13,964 bases of DNA from JBEKTY01 sp049515555. Its GTDB lineage: Bacteria; Planctomycetota; Planctomycetia; Pirellulales; Thermoguttaceae. This document shows positions 1 through 7,897 of this stretch, one piece after another. Below the pieces are notes generated by a model that was given only the letters and a program-made list of their open reading frames with translations, did no database searches and had not been told where the DNA came from. Made by a program: the position numbers and the translations under genes. The stretch lies in contig JBEKTY010000190.1 of NCBI GenBank assembly GCA_049515555.1, positions 1-13,964 of the forward strand, read 5' to 3'. Positions within the stretch are counted from its first letter, which is position 1; each line of letters opens with the position of its first letter.

Positions 1-2
1 CC

Positions 3-3000
3 CAAAGGCCCTGGTACGAGGCCACGTTGGCGTACAACCCGTTTTGGATGCTGGACGGGCCGTGGTTCTGGGGCCAGCGGACTTCCGGCGCCGATCCGGC
101 ACACGGCGACTTCGGCGACAACCTCATCGGCTACAACTCCGCCGGCGGCTACCCCAGCTACATGTCGGCAACGGACTACGCGACCATGCCCTCGGTGGAT
201 TGCAGCGGTTCGGTGGGCACGCAATTGAGCTTCTGGCGTTACCTGGGGGTCGATGCCTCTAACCGTGCGCACGCCTCGATCCAGGTCCACGGCAGGATGG
301 CCGCGCACCAGGCCCTGGCCCCGTCGGCCTCGGCCGCGGCCGACCCGGCGGACCAGTCGGACGACGGTTGGGTCACCATCTGGTCGAATCCCGACACCGC
401 GCTGATCGACGACGGCTGGGTCTACCAGGAGTTCGACATCTCGGCCATCGCCGACGGCCAGAGCGACGTGCAGGTGCGTTTCGGCATGGGGCCCACCAAC
501 GGGGCGAAGAGCTATTGCGGCTGGAACCTGGACGACATCAAGATCAGCGGCGTGCAGAACCAGGCCCCGCTGTTGACGCCGGCCGGCCCGGCGCTGGGCC
601 AGACGACGCCCCAGGCGCCGCTGGAGGTGGCCCTGGCCGCGTTCATCAACAACGGCCCCGACACGACGCAGATCTTCGACCCCGACACCACCGCCGCCTG
701 CGGCGGCATCGCCGTGACGGGGACGACCGGATCGGGCACGTGGGAGTACTCGTTCGACGAGACGGGCTTCTATCCCGTGGGCAACGTCTCGGACGGCGCC
801 GCACTGCTCTTGCCGGCCAGCGCCTTACTGCGCTACACCCCCGACGGCGAGCACGGCGAGACGCCCACCATCACCTACCGCGGCTGGGACACGACCTGCG
901 GCAGCTACGGCGGCCGGCTCGATGCGACGTCGAGCGGCGGGATCTGGCCCTGCAGCGCCGTGACCGACACGGCCTCGCTCCTGGTACGCTCGACGCCGTA
1001 CTACGTCAACGACGGCTCGACGGCCAACGACGCCTGGTGTACGGCCCCGGGCAACGACGCCAACGACGGCCTGTCGCCGGCTACGCCCAAGGCCAGCGTG
1101 CAAGCGATCCTGAACGCTTATCAACTGCTTCCCGGCGACGTGGTGTGGATCGACACCGGCACCTACAAGCTTACCAAGAACATCGTGGTGGGCACGGCCG
1201 ATGGGGGCGACGCCGGCGGGCGGGTCCAGTTCCTGGCCTCGCCCTACGGGGTGAGCTTCCAGCGCAACAGCACCGCCCCCGGGGCCTACGCCTGGCAGAT
1301 CCAGGCCTCCTACGTCACGCTGGCCACCGAGGCTGCCATCAGCCACCCCGAATGGCCGCAGAGCTGGATGCAGGTGACGGGCGGTTTCGCCGGCGTGGAC
1401 ATAGCCAGCGACGATTTGCCCAGCGGCGATTCGGGCCACGTTACCCTCAGCCGCTGTGATACGGCCGGCAACTACGCCGCGGGAATCCTGGTCAGCGGCA
1501 AGCCCAGCCAGCAGGTGCTCATCGAGAACTGCCTGGCCCGCAACAGCAGCCAGCCGGGCGGCGGGGCGGGCATCAGCGTCGAGGGCGGCGCTACGGCCAC
1601 GGTGCAGAACTGCACGGTCGATGGCAACGCCGCCTACGGGATCTTCGTCTCCGGCGCCCCCGGCACGCAACTGCACAACAATATCGTCTGCGCCGAAGGC
1701 CCCAACGCGCTGGCCATCTCCAGCGACGGCCTGGCCGCCTCGGATTACAACGACCTTTACGCCACCGGAGGCGCCTGGGTGGGCTACTGGGGCGGCTACC
1801 AGCTAACGCTGGCCGAGTGGCAGACGGCCACGGGGCTGGACGGCGACAGCCTCAGCCAGGACCCCTTGTTCGCTGACGCGGTGGGGGGCGATCTGCACTT
1901 GATGTCCCGCAGCGGCCGCTATGTGCCCGCGACGGACCTCTGGGTGGCCGACACCGCCGACAGCCCTTGCATCGACCGGGGCGACCCCGCCAGCGACTAT
2001 TCCCTCGAGCCGCCGCTCAACGGCGGGCGGATCAACCTGGGGGCCTACGGCAACACCGACCAGGCCTCGAAGACCTACGTCCAGCCCGAGGTGACGGGCA
2101 TGGCCTTGATCCAAAAAGCGCTGACCTACGAGTCGACCGTCTCGTACGCCGTGACGTTCAACGAGCCGGTGAGCGGGGTGGACGCGGACGACTTCCAGAC
2201 GGTCGGCGATCTGGCCGGCCGGCCGATTGTCGACGTCTGGGGCAGCGGCACGACCTGGATCGTGTCGGTCGACGCCGGCCCGGGCGAAGGCAGCTTGCAA
2301 CTGAAACTGGTCGATGACGACTCGATCGTCGATGCGGGCCAGAATCCGCTGGGCGGCTTGGGAGCGGGCAACGGCGACTACACCGGACCGGCCTGCACCC
2401 TCGACCACACGCCGCCCAAGGTTTCCATCGAGCCGGTCGTTCCGAGCCTGCGAAACACGCCCGTCGAGCAGATCGTCATCGATTTCAGCGAGCCGGTCCA
2501 AGGGTTCGACCTCTCCCGCCTGCAATTGTGCCTCAACGGCGGCGTCGATTTGCTCTTGGGCGACGGGACCGATCCCCTTCCCCCCGCCACCGCGCCAACC
2601 CTGACCAGCAGCGACGGCAAGACCTGGGTGCTGGGCAACCTATCGGGGCTGACCGCGGCCCCGGGCGGCTACACGCTGTCGCTCACAAGCGGCGGCCTCC
2701 CGGTGACCGACCTGGCGGGCAATTCCCTCACCGGGAGCCCGACTGTCCAGTGGCTCCTTCCCACCGCGGTCGTGGGCCGCATGGTCTTCTACAACACTCC
2801 GCAATATGCCCCCACCGACCCCCAGGACGTCGTGGTCTACGACGACGCGATCGCCCCGGACAAGACCGCCTTGCTGCCCGGTCAGACGGCCGGCTTCGCC
2901 AACTACACCACCTACACGTGCGGGATCAACGGGGTCATGGTCGATCTGGCCAACCTCTGCTACCCGCCCACGCTGGACGATTTCCAGTTCCGCTTGGGCA

Positions 3001-5105
3001 ACAGCTCCGATCCGGCCACGTGGGCCGCGCTTAGCACCTTGCCCGCCATGACCGTGCGGTGGGCCGAGGGGCTGGGCGGCTCGGACCGCATCTCGCTGGT
3101 CTGGCCGGACGGCACCATCGTGAACACCTGGCTCCAGGTGACGGTCAAGGCCGGCCTCGATACGGGCCTGGCCGCGGACGACGTGTTCTATTTCGGCAAC
3201 GCCGTGGGCGATACGGGCAACCTGCCGAAGGGGGCAACCCAGGTGGTGGTCGATGCGGCCGACGAGCAGGCCGTCCGCACGCACGAGAGCGGCTTCAATC
3301 CGGTCGATCTGGCGAACCCCTACGACTTCAACCGCGACGGCCAGGTCAACGCCACCGATGAGCTGATCGCCCGCCACAACCGCACGGGCGCCAACCCGCT
3401 CGAATTGATCACGGCCCCGGCCGCAGGCGGCAAGGGCAATGCACCGGCAGCCGGTATGGGCGGCCTAACCAACGCGGGGACCGTCACGGGCGGCCTGACG
3501 ATCGAGGGGGGCACCCACTACTTCGCCCCCAACACGCAGAACACGATCGCCGTGACCGCCAGCGGCGGCGCGGCCGTCGAGGGCATGAACCTGTGCGTCC
3601 AGGTGGGCGACGGCGGGCAGGCCAACGGCGGCACGAACACCCAACCGACGATCACCGCCCTGGACATCACCGGGAAAGGCACGCTGTTCTCGGCGAGCAA
3701 TACCGGTTCCAGTCCGCAGCAGGACGGACCCTTGATGTGGATGGCCAGCACGACGACCGACGAGAACGCCGCCGCCACGCTGCCGGCCGCCGGCGACGTG
3801 GCCCTCGTGACCATCGACACGAAGGGAACTGCGGCCGGGCAGTCGTTCCCGCTGCGGCTGTCGGACGTGGCCGGCTCGATCTTCGCGGGCGGCATCGGCA
3901 GCGATTTCGCCGGGATCACGCCCAGCGTGCAGGACGGCCGGTTGGTGGTGGTCGACATGGCCTGGCGGCCGGGCGCCTCCGGCAACTGGTGGGCCAGCGA
4001 TTGGGACGGCGGGCCGGCGAAGTTCCCCGACGCCTCGATCAATGCGGCGATCGACACCCCGGCCACCGTCACCATCGACGGCCCGCAAAGCGTCCACTCC
4101 CTGGCCGTGGCCCATGGCGGACATCTTGTGATCGCCGCCAACGGCAGCCTGACGGTCGGCGGACCTCTGATCATCGGCGAGGGCGGCACCATCGAGGTCC
4201 AGGCCGGCGGCACCCTGATCGTGCCGGCCCTGGACCAGGACAGCGGCGCGGGCACGCTCCTGCTCGACGGCGGCAGGCTCGAGGCCACCGCCTCGTTCGC
4301 CTCGTCCATCCCCATCTTCCTCGATGCCCAGGGCGGCACCGTGGACACCGCCGGCTTCAACCTCGACCTGGCCGGCAGCCTGACCGGCCCCGGCGGATTG
4401 ACCAAAATGGGCCTCGGCCAGTTGTCGCTGGATGCTGCGAACTACTATGCCGACCGCACGACGGTTAGTACCGGAGTTATGGAGATCGGCGGCGCCGATG
4501 CCCTGCCGCGCGGCACGAGCCTGACTGTCGGAGGAGGAGGAGGAGGAGGAGGGGTGGTGCTGTGGCAGGTCCTCGAGCCGATTGTGCTGGGCTTCGGCGC
4601 CGGTGCCGGAAGTCCCGTCACGCCTTCGTCAATTTCCAGCACTGCCGATGCGATCGTCTCGCGAGTGCAACCTGCGCCTCTCTCGCCAACGGCCGTGGCT
4701 GCTACGGCTCCGGCGGAGACTGGCGTGCAATCTGCTCCCGCGGCCGGATTCCAGACTGCGGCCACGGCGGAACCGACGCCCGTGGTCGCCCCTGGATCTG
4801 CCGCCGAGACAACAAGGGGACCGCGGTGGGTGCAAACCGTCCTGGCTGCTGCTTCGATCAAGATCACGACAGATCAGAGGGCTTGGGCAAAGAGCGCGGA
4901 TATGGGCATGCCGGCAGCAAGTAAGGCCGACCTTTCCAGATCACACGACGTTGTGCTGCAATTCCGCGGTGTCAGGCCATCCTTGAGGGACGTCGCCTGG
5001 CTTACGGCCTTCGACGAGCTGAACACCCGGAACCAGTCATCCCGGAAGGACGCATTGCCGGCTTACGCCACGGATGAGGTGTTGGCCAGGTACTCGCAGC
5101 AGTAG
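3..5105 (+). CDS. Giant exported mosaic protein, 5'-truncated: jelly-roll, beta-helix, Ig-like, dockerin-like, cohesin-like and autotransporter-associated segments
   Basis: The frame is open to the left edge, so the true start and signal peptide lie outside the window; the TTG at 27 is only the first possible start inside it. Residues are numbered from that TTG. About 1-175 resembles a MAM/immune-inhibitor-A-like jelly roll, ending GWNLDDIKISG. About 185-320 is a repeat type of large bacterial surface proteins (GTWEYS, LRYTPDG, ITYRGWD). About 325-680 is a right-handed beta-helix ending in SPCIDRGDP and RINLGAYGNTD, a choice-of-anchor-Q style end. About 690-910 holds two Ig-like segments (FNEPVSGVDADDF; IDFSEPVQGFDL). 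At 1099-1111, YDFNRDGQVNATD is one calcium-binding dockerin-type loop. About 1150-1310 resembles a cohesin (VEGMNLCVQVGDGG). About 1313-1500 is an autotransporter-associated strand repeat (LTGPGGLTKMGLGQLSL). After eight glycines comes a 183-residue Ala/Pro/Thr-rich tail with no beta-barrel. I infer a cell-surface or secreted protein; no enzyme active site was recognised. Confidence 0.85.
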   Translation, partial: QRPWYEATLAYNPFWMLDGPWFWGQRTSGADPAHGDFGDNLIGYNSAGGYPSYMSATDYATMPSVDCSGSVGTQLSFWRYLGVDASNRAHASIQVHGRMAAHQALAPSASAAADPADQSDDGWVTIWSNPDTALIDDGWVYQEFDISAIADGQSDVQVRFGMGPTNGAKSYCGWNLDDIKISGVQNQAPLLTPAGPALGQTTPQAPLEVALAAFINNGPDTTQIFDPDTTAACGGIAVTGTTGSGTWEYSFDETGFYPVGNVSDGAALLLPASALLRYTPDGEHGETPTITYRGWDTTCGSYGGRLDATSSGGIWPCSAVTDTASLLVRSTPYYVNDGSTANDAWCTAPGNDANDGLSPATPKASVQAILNAYQLLPGDVVWIDTGTYKLTKNIVVGTADGGDAGGRVQFLASPYGVSFQRNSTAPGAYAWQIQASYVTLATEAAISHPEWPQSWMQVTGGFAGVDIASDDLPSGDSGHVTLSRCDTAGNYAAGILVSGKPSQQVLIENCLARNSSQPGGGAGISVEGGATATVQNCTVDGNAAYGIFVSGAPGTQLHNNIVCAEGPNALAISSDGLAASDYNDLYATGGAWVGYWGGYQLTLAEWQTATGLDGDSLSQDPLFADAVGGDLHLMSRSGRYVPATDLWVADTADSPCIDRGDPASDYSLEPPLNGGRINLGAYGNTDQASKTYVQPEVTGMALIQKALTYESTVSYAVTFNEPVSGVDADDFQTVGDLAGRPIVDVWGSGTTWIVSVDAGPGEGSLQLKLVDDDSIVDAGQNPLGGLGAGNGDYTGPACTLDHTPPKVSIEPVVPSLRNTPVEQIVIDFSEPVQGFDLSRLQLCLNGGVDLLLGDGTDPLPPATAPTLTSSDGKTWVLGNLSGLTAAPGGYTLSLTSGGLPVTDLAGNSLTGSPTVQWLLPTAVVGRMVFYNTPQYAPTDPQDVVVYDDAIAPDKTALLPGQTAGFANYTTYTCGINGVMVDLANLCYPPTLDDFQFRLGNSSDPATWAALSTLPAMTVRWAEGLGGSDRISLVWPDGTIVNTWLQVTVKAGLDTGLAADDVFYFGNAVGDTGNLPKGATQVVVDAADEQAVRTHESGFNPVDLANPYDFNRDGQVNATDELIARHNRTGANPLELITAPAAGGKGNAPAAGMGGLTNAGTVTGGLTIEGGTHYFAPNTQNTIAVTASGGAAVEGMNLCVQVGDGGQANGGTNTQPTITALDITGKGTLFSASNTGSSPQQDGPLMWMASTTTDENAAATLPAAGDVALVTIDTKGTAAGQSFPLRLSDVAGSIFAGGIGSDFAGITPSVQDGRLVVVDMAWRPGASGNWWASDWDGGPAKFPDASINAAIDTPATVTIDGPQSVHSLAVAHGGHLVIAANGSLTVGGPLIIGEGGTIEVQAGGTLIVPALDQDSGAGTLLLDGGRLEATASFASSIPIFLDAQGGTVDTAGFNLDLAGSLTGPGGLTKMGLGQLSLDAANYYADRTTVSTGVMEIGGADALPRGTSLTVGGGGGGGGVVLWQVLEPIVLGFGAGAGSPVTPSSISSTADAIVSRVQPAPLSPTAVAATAPAETGVQSAPAAGFQTAATAEPTPVVAPGSAAETTRGPRWVQTVLAAASIKITTDQRAWAKSADMGMPAASKADLSRSHDVVLQFRGVRPSLRDVAWLTAFDELNTRNQSSRKDALPAYATDEVLARYSQQ
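4530..4553 (+). repeat. (GGA)7 GGG trinucleotide microsatellite coding for eight glycines
   Basis: Seven GGA triplets followed by GGG lie in frame with the giant protein and encode Gly 1502-1509. The unit is three bases, so slippage would change linker length without breaking the frame. The tract sits exactly between the strand-repeat segment and the low-complexity tail, so it is probably a flexible hinge. Confidence 0.9.
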
Positions 5106-5120
5106 CGTCAAGAATCGTTC

Positions 5121-5188
5121 GTAGTGACCGCATTCATGCGGTCCCTGACCCGTTCACACTTTCCAGACCCGATAAATCGGGTCACTAC
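5121..5188. repeat. REP-like inverted hairpin pair bounded by GTAG/CTAC (family A, copy 1)
   Basis: The element starts with GTAG and ends with CTAC. Inside are two perfect 8-bp hairpins: GACCGCAT/ATGCGGTC at 5126-5133 and 5136-5143, and GACCCGAT/ATCGGGTC at 5166-5173 and 5176-5183. Each has a 2-nt loop and sits one base from its tetranucleotide. The outer nine bases GTAGTGACC/GGTCACTAC are also complementary, so one long cruciform is an alternative fold. It begins 16 nt after the stop of the giant gene. A second copy of equal length lies at 12606-12673 with 63 of 68 positions identical by my hand count. GTAG at the foot of a hairpin is a hallmark of REP sequences mobilised by RAYT (REP-associated tyrosine) transposases. 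Confidence 0.85.
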
Positions 5189-5243
5189 GAGCTCCGGTGA
5201 ATAATCCCGGCTAAGGAACCGCAAAGAAACAAGCTGGCCAATT

Positions 5244-5325
5244 GGGTGGCACGCTCTGAGCGCAGCGAAGGGCGTGGCGGGCCCGAAGAAGCACGCCCTT
5301 CGCTGCGCTCAGGGACGGGCCACCC
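5244..5325. terminator. Large inverted repeat between convergent genes, possible bidirectional terminator
   Basis: Two perfect 21-nt arms (5256-5276 and 5292-5312, beginning CTGAGCGCAGCG on the left) enclose a 15-nt loop. After a small internal loop a further 7 bp pair, GGGTGGC at 5244-5250 with GCCACCC at 5319-5325. The hairpin lies between the 3' ends of the giant gene (+) and the sulfatase gene (-), ending 22 nt from the sulfatase stop codon. There is no T-run on either side, so it is not a classical intrinsic terminator. It may block readthrough or protect 3' ends, or simply be another dispersed palindromic element. Confidence 0.6.
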
Positions 5326-5346
5326 TCCGGCAAACAAAATCTTCGG

Positions 5347-6840
5347 CTATTGCGGCTTGGCTTTCGGCCGGTCGGCCTTCTTGCCGGCCTCGGGCGGCTG
5401 ACCGTCCACGCCCGGCGGCGGCTGCCGGAGAGCAAACTCGTCGTTGTCCTGCACCTCCTTTTTGAGGCGATACAACTCCCGCTTCAGGCCCGCCACCAGG
5501 TCGGCCTGCGCGGGGTCGGCGGCCAGGTTGTGCAGCTCGTCGGGGTCGTGCACCAGATCGTAGCACTCCCACTGGTCCTTCTTCCAGAAGTAGATCAGCT
5601 TGTGCGTTTCGGTGCGGACGCCGTAGTGGGCGCGGGTGTTGTGGTCGCCGGGATCGTGGTAGTAGCGGTAGTACCAGCTTCGGCGCCAGTCGGCGGGCGG
5701 CTCGCCTTTAAGCAGCGGCAGCAGGCTGCGGCCCTGCATGTCGGCGGGCACGCCGAGGCCGGCCATCTCCATGAACGTCGGCGCGAAATCGACGTTCAGG
5801 GCCATCGCCTTCTGGACCGTGCCCGGCCGGACGACGCCCGGCCAGCGGATCAAAAAGGGCATGCGAATGGACTGCTCGTACATGAACCGCTTGTCGAACC
5901 AGCCGTGGTCGCCCAGGAAGAAGCCCTGGTCGCTGGTGTAGATCACCACGGTGTTCTCCGTCAGGCCCTGCCGGTCCAGGAAGTCCAGCAGCCGCCCGAC
6001 GTTGTCGTCGATGGAGGCCACGCAGCGGAGATAATCCTTGATGAACCGCTGGTACTTCCACTTCAGCAGGGCGTCGGCGGTCAGGCCCGGCGGCGGGTCG
6101 GCCTTCAGGTCGCGGCGATCGAGGTCCTTGGCGATGGTCATGGTGGCCTCGCGGGCGGCGTCGGTCCGCGTGGCGTAGTCGTCGCGCAGCGTGGGCGGTT
6201 CGGGAAGGTCGCCCTCGTCGTACAGCGCAAAATGCTTGTCGTCCGGGCTCCACGGCCGGTGCGGCGCCTTGTGGTGGCACATCAGGAAGAAGGGCTTGTC
6301 CTTCGGGCGGTGCTTCAGGAAGTCGATCGCCAGATCGGTAATGATATCGGTCACGTAGCCGTGGATGGTGCGGCGGCCCGCCGACTCGAGAAAGGCCGGG
6401 TTGTGGTAGACGCCCTGGCCGGGCAGGATGGTCCAGCGGTCGAAGCCCGTCGGATCGCTGCCGAGGTGCCATTTGCCGATCATGCCCGTGTAGTAGCCGG
6501 CCGCTTGCAGGTGCTTGGCCACGGTGGGCTGGGCGCCGTCGAAGCGATTGAACACCGGCACGCCATTCTTGTGGCTGTACTTGCCGGTGAGGATGCAGGC
6601 CCGGCTGGGCGTGCAGATCGAGTTGACGCAGAAGCAGCGGTCCAGCCGCAGGCCGTCGCGGGCGATGCGGTCGAGCTGCGGCGTCTGGTTGACGCGGCTG
6701 CCGTAGGCGCCGACGGCGTGGGCCGCGTGATCGTCGGCCATGATGTACAAGATGTTGGGCCGGGGCCGCGGCGGGCCGGCCGATGCCCCGCCCACCAGCG
6801 AAACGATCAACAGCGCGGCAATAAGCGGCTTCATGGGCAT
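5347..6840 (-). CDS. Secreted formylglycine-dependent sulfatase (type I, arylsulfatase superfamily)
   Basis: It should hydrolyse a sulfate ester, most likely on an extracellular glycan; the substrate cannot be read from sequence. Of 497 residues, 1-21 form a signal peptide (hydrophobic LIAALLIVSLVGG, cleavage probably after ASA). NILYIMADDH supplies metal-binding Asp36 and Asp37. CTPSRACILTG is sulfatase signature 1, with Cys76 the residue converted to formylglycine and Arg80 its partner. GKWHLG (122-127) carries Lys123 and His125, HKAPHRPW supplies His194, and Asp304-Gln305 with Lys317 complete the usual site. The C-terminal subdomain (HYGVRTETHKLIYF to about 465) is typical, and the last 30 residues are Pro/Lys-rich. 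Length is normal for the family. ATG at 6840 is chosen because the signal peptide follows directly; a second ATG at 6834 is possible. It starts 6 nt after the BON gene stop, so the two are probably co-transcribed. No sulfatase-maturing enzyme is in the window. Confidence 0.95.
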   Translation of the reverse strand: MPMKPLIAALLIVSLVGGASAGPPRPRPNILYIMADDHAAHAVGAYGSRVNQTPQLDRIARDGLRLDRCFCVNSICTPSRACILTGKYSHKNGVPVFNRFDGAQPTVAKHLQAAGYYTGMIGKWHLGSDPTGFDRWTILPGQGVYHNPAFLESAGRRTIHGYVTDIITDLAIDFLKHRPKDKPFFLMCHHKAPHRPWSPDDKHFALYDEGDLPEPPTLRDDYATRTDAAREATMTIAKDLDRRDLKADPPPGLTADALLKWKYQRFIKDYLRCVASIDDNVGRLLDFLDRQGLTENTVVIYTSDQGFFLGDHGWFDKRFMYEQSIRMPFLIRWPGVVRPGTVQKAMALNVDFAPTFMEMAGLGVPADMQGRSLLPLLKGEPPADWRRSWYYRYYHDPGDHNTRAHYGVRTETHKLIYFWKKDQWECYDLVHDPDELHNLAADPAQADLVAGLKRELYRLKKEVQDNDEFALRQPPPGVDGQPPEAGKKADRPKAKPQ

Positions 6841-6846
6841 CGAGGA

Positions 6847-7602
6847 TTACCGGCGGTTGCCACTGGACGAGAGCGGGCCGCCGCCTTCGGTGACCAGGCG
6901 GTTGTCGATCTGCCGCACCTCCGGCTCCAGCGCCGTGACGTTGGCCAAGAGCGCGCGGTCAGCGGCGGTGAGAACGGTTCCCTGCAACAGCGCCACGTTG
7001 TTGCTCAAGTAGACGTCGATGCCCCGACCGACGAGCATGCCCTTGGAGCGGGCGATCCGCGTCAAGCGGTCGGAGAGTTCCGGCGAGCGGGTGTATCGTT
7101 GCTGGCCGCGCGGCGAAGCGGCCGGCGACCCGAGGCCGAAGGTCACGCCAGGCGTTTGCTGCGCCGGGCCCGTGGCTTCCCAACCACTAGCTTCGGGGAC
7201 CGACGGCGGGGCGGATTCCGCAGCGCTCGGCAGTTCGGGACGATTATTCTCTGCCGGGGGCGATTGAGGCCCAAGCGGGACCGGCAGGGCCGGCTGCGCG
7301 GCGGGGCTCGCGCCAAGCACTTGCTCGCGCATGGCCGGGTCGATCCGCCGCCAAGGCGTGGCGAAGGCCGTCGAGCCGTCCGGCCGCCCTATATATAGAA
7401 AGCTCCCGGTCGGGTTGGTCTGAATCCCGCCGCCGAAGGTGCTGCGGCCCGGCACAAGCGGCTGCCCCAGCGTGCGGTTGCCGAACATGCCGGGGCTTGA
7501 ACCGCCCTGGAGCGAAACCTGGGCCACGACCATCCGCGGCTGGCAAAGGCTCAAGGCCGCCACGGCCGCCAGTACCAGGACCCACCGATTCCTATCCTGC
7601 AT
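6847..7602 (-). CDS. Secreted BON-domain protein
   Basis: This 251-residue protein has a signal peptide (hydrophobic VLVLAAVAALSLC, probable cleavage after MVVA, residue 27). A low-complexity Gly/Pro/Ala-rich region covers about 28-168. A single C-terminal BON domain lies at about 174-237 (LSDRLTRIARSKGM, VYLSNNVALLQGTV with the conserved Gly208, then VRQIDNRL). BON domains are small alpha/beta modules often found in periplasmic or envelope proteins and thought to bind membrane lipid or partner proteins; here the exact role is unknown. The start ATG is supported by AGGAGG seven bases upstream and by a promoter at 7626-7653. It is the first gene of a unit with the sulfatase, 6 nt apart; no functional link between them is evident. 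The N-terminal half lacks any domain I recognise. Confidence 0.85.
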   Translation of the reverse strand: MQDRNRWVLVLAAVAALSLCQPRMVVAQVSLQGGSSPGMFGNRTLGQPLVPGRSTFGGGIQTNPTGSFLYIGRPDGSTAFATPWRRIDPAMREQVLGASPAAQPALPVPLGPQSPPAENNRPELPSAAESAPPSVPEASGWEATGPAQQTPGVTFGLGSPAASPRGQQRYTRSPELSDRLTRIARSKGMLVGRGIDVYLSNNVALLQGTVLTAADRALLANVTALEPEVRQIDNRLVTEGGGPLSSSGNRR

Positions 7603-7625
7603 AGTGTGCCCTCCTGCCTATAGTG

Positions 7626-7653
7626 ATTCTATGGCGCGGAAGGGGGAAGGCAA
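7626..7653 (-). promoter_or_regulatory. Candidate sigma70-type promoter for the BON-sulfatase unit
   Basis: On the minus strand TTGCCT (7653-7648) is followed after 16 nt by TAGAAT (7631-7626), then by the AGGAGG ribosome binding site and ATG at 7602. The -10 box agrees with the TAGAA(T/C) form at the other promoters of this window. Confidence 0.55.
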
Positions 7654-7715
7654 GCGAGATGGGCGGCGAGATGGGCGAATCAGGCTCGGCCGAAGAATAA
7701 ATCCCGTTTTTCAAT

Positions 7716-7768
7716 GTAGTCCGCACACGCCGTGTGCGGAAATCCGGCACACGGCGTGTGCCGACTAC
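7716..7768. repeat. Paired palindromes bounded by GTAG/CTAC (family B)
   Basis: The element opens with GTAGT and closes with ACTAC. Inside are two perfect palindromes with 9-bp arms and one-base centres: CCGCACACG/CGTGTGCGG at 7721-7739 and CGGCACACG/CGTGTGCCG at 7745-7763. The outer 14 nt of each end are complementary with one mismatch. The architecture matches the family A elements (GTAG, hairpin, hairpin, CTAC), but stem sequence and spacer length (5 nt) differ. It sits between the promoter of the BON gene and the start of uppP. Confidence 0.8.
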
Positions 7769-7897
7769 AATAATATTTCGGCAGCAAGGAAACCCTCTCG
7801 GCTGGCATTTCTGTGCCGTCTGTGATAGATTCGCGCTCCGTGGCCCGCAGGCCCGCCTTGGTACCGTTATAACCACACGCAATGAGGCATTGCAGAC

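Noticed and set aside
27..29. TTG at 27 as the start of the giant gene
   Set aside because: The frame is open to the left edge and codes for similar protein (RPWYEAT), and no signal peptide follows the TTG.
825..1676. 283-codon minus-strand frame inside the giant gene, and similar ones at 2640-3377 and 3518-4405
   Set aside because: All are shadows of the plus-strand frame, with compositions typical of antisense translation and no start signals.
4530..4553. Phase-variable contingency tract switching the giant gene on and off
   Set aside because: The repeat unit is three bases, so slippage changes glycine number but not the reading frame.
5244..5325. Rho-independent terminator in the strict sense
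   Set aside because: The stem is far longer than usual and no T-run follows on either strand, so it is listed only as a possible terminator-like structure.
5350..7398. 682-codon open frame on the plus strand across the sulfatase and BON genes
   Set aside because: It is antisense to two genes with clear motifs and signal peptides; long antisense frames are expected at this GC content and its product has no recognisable domain.
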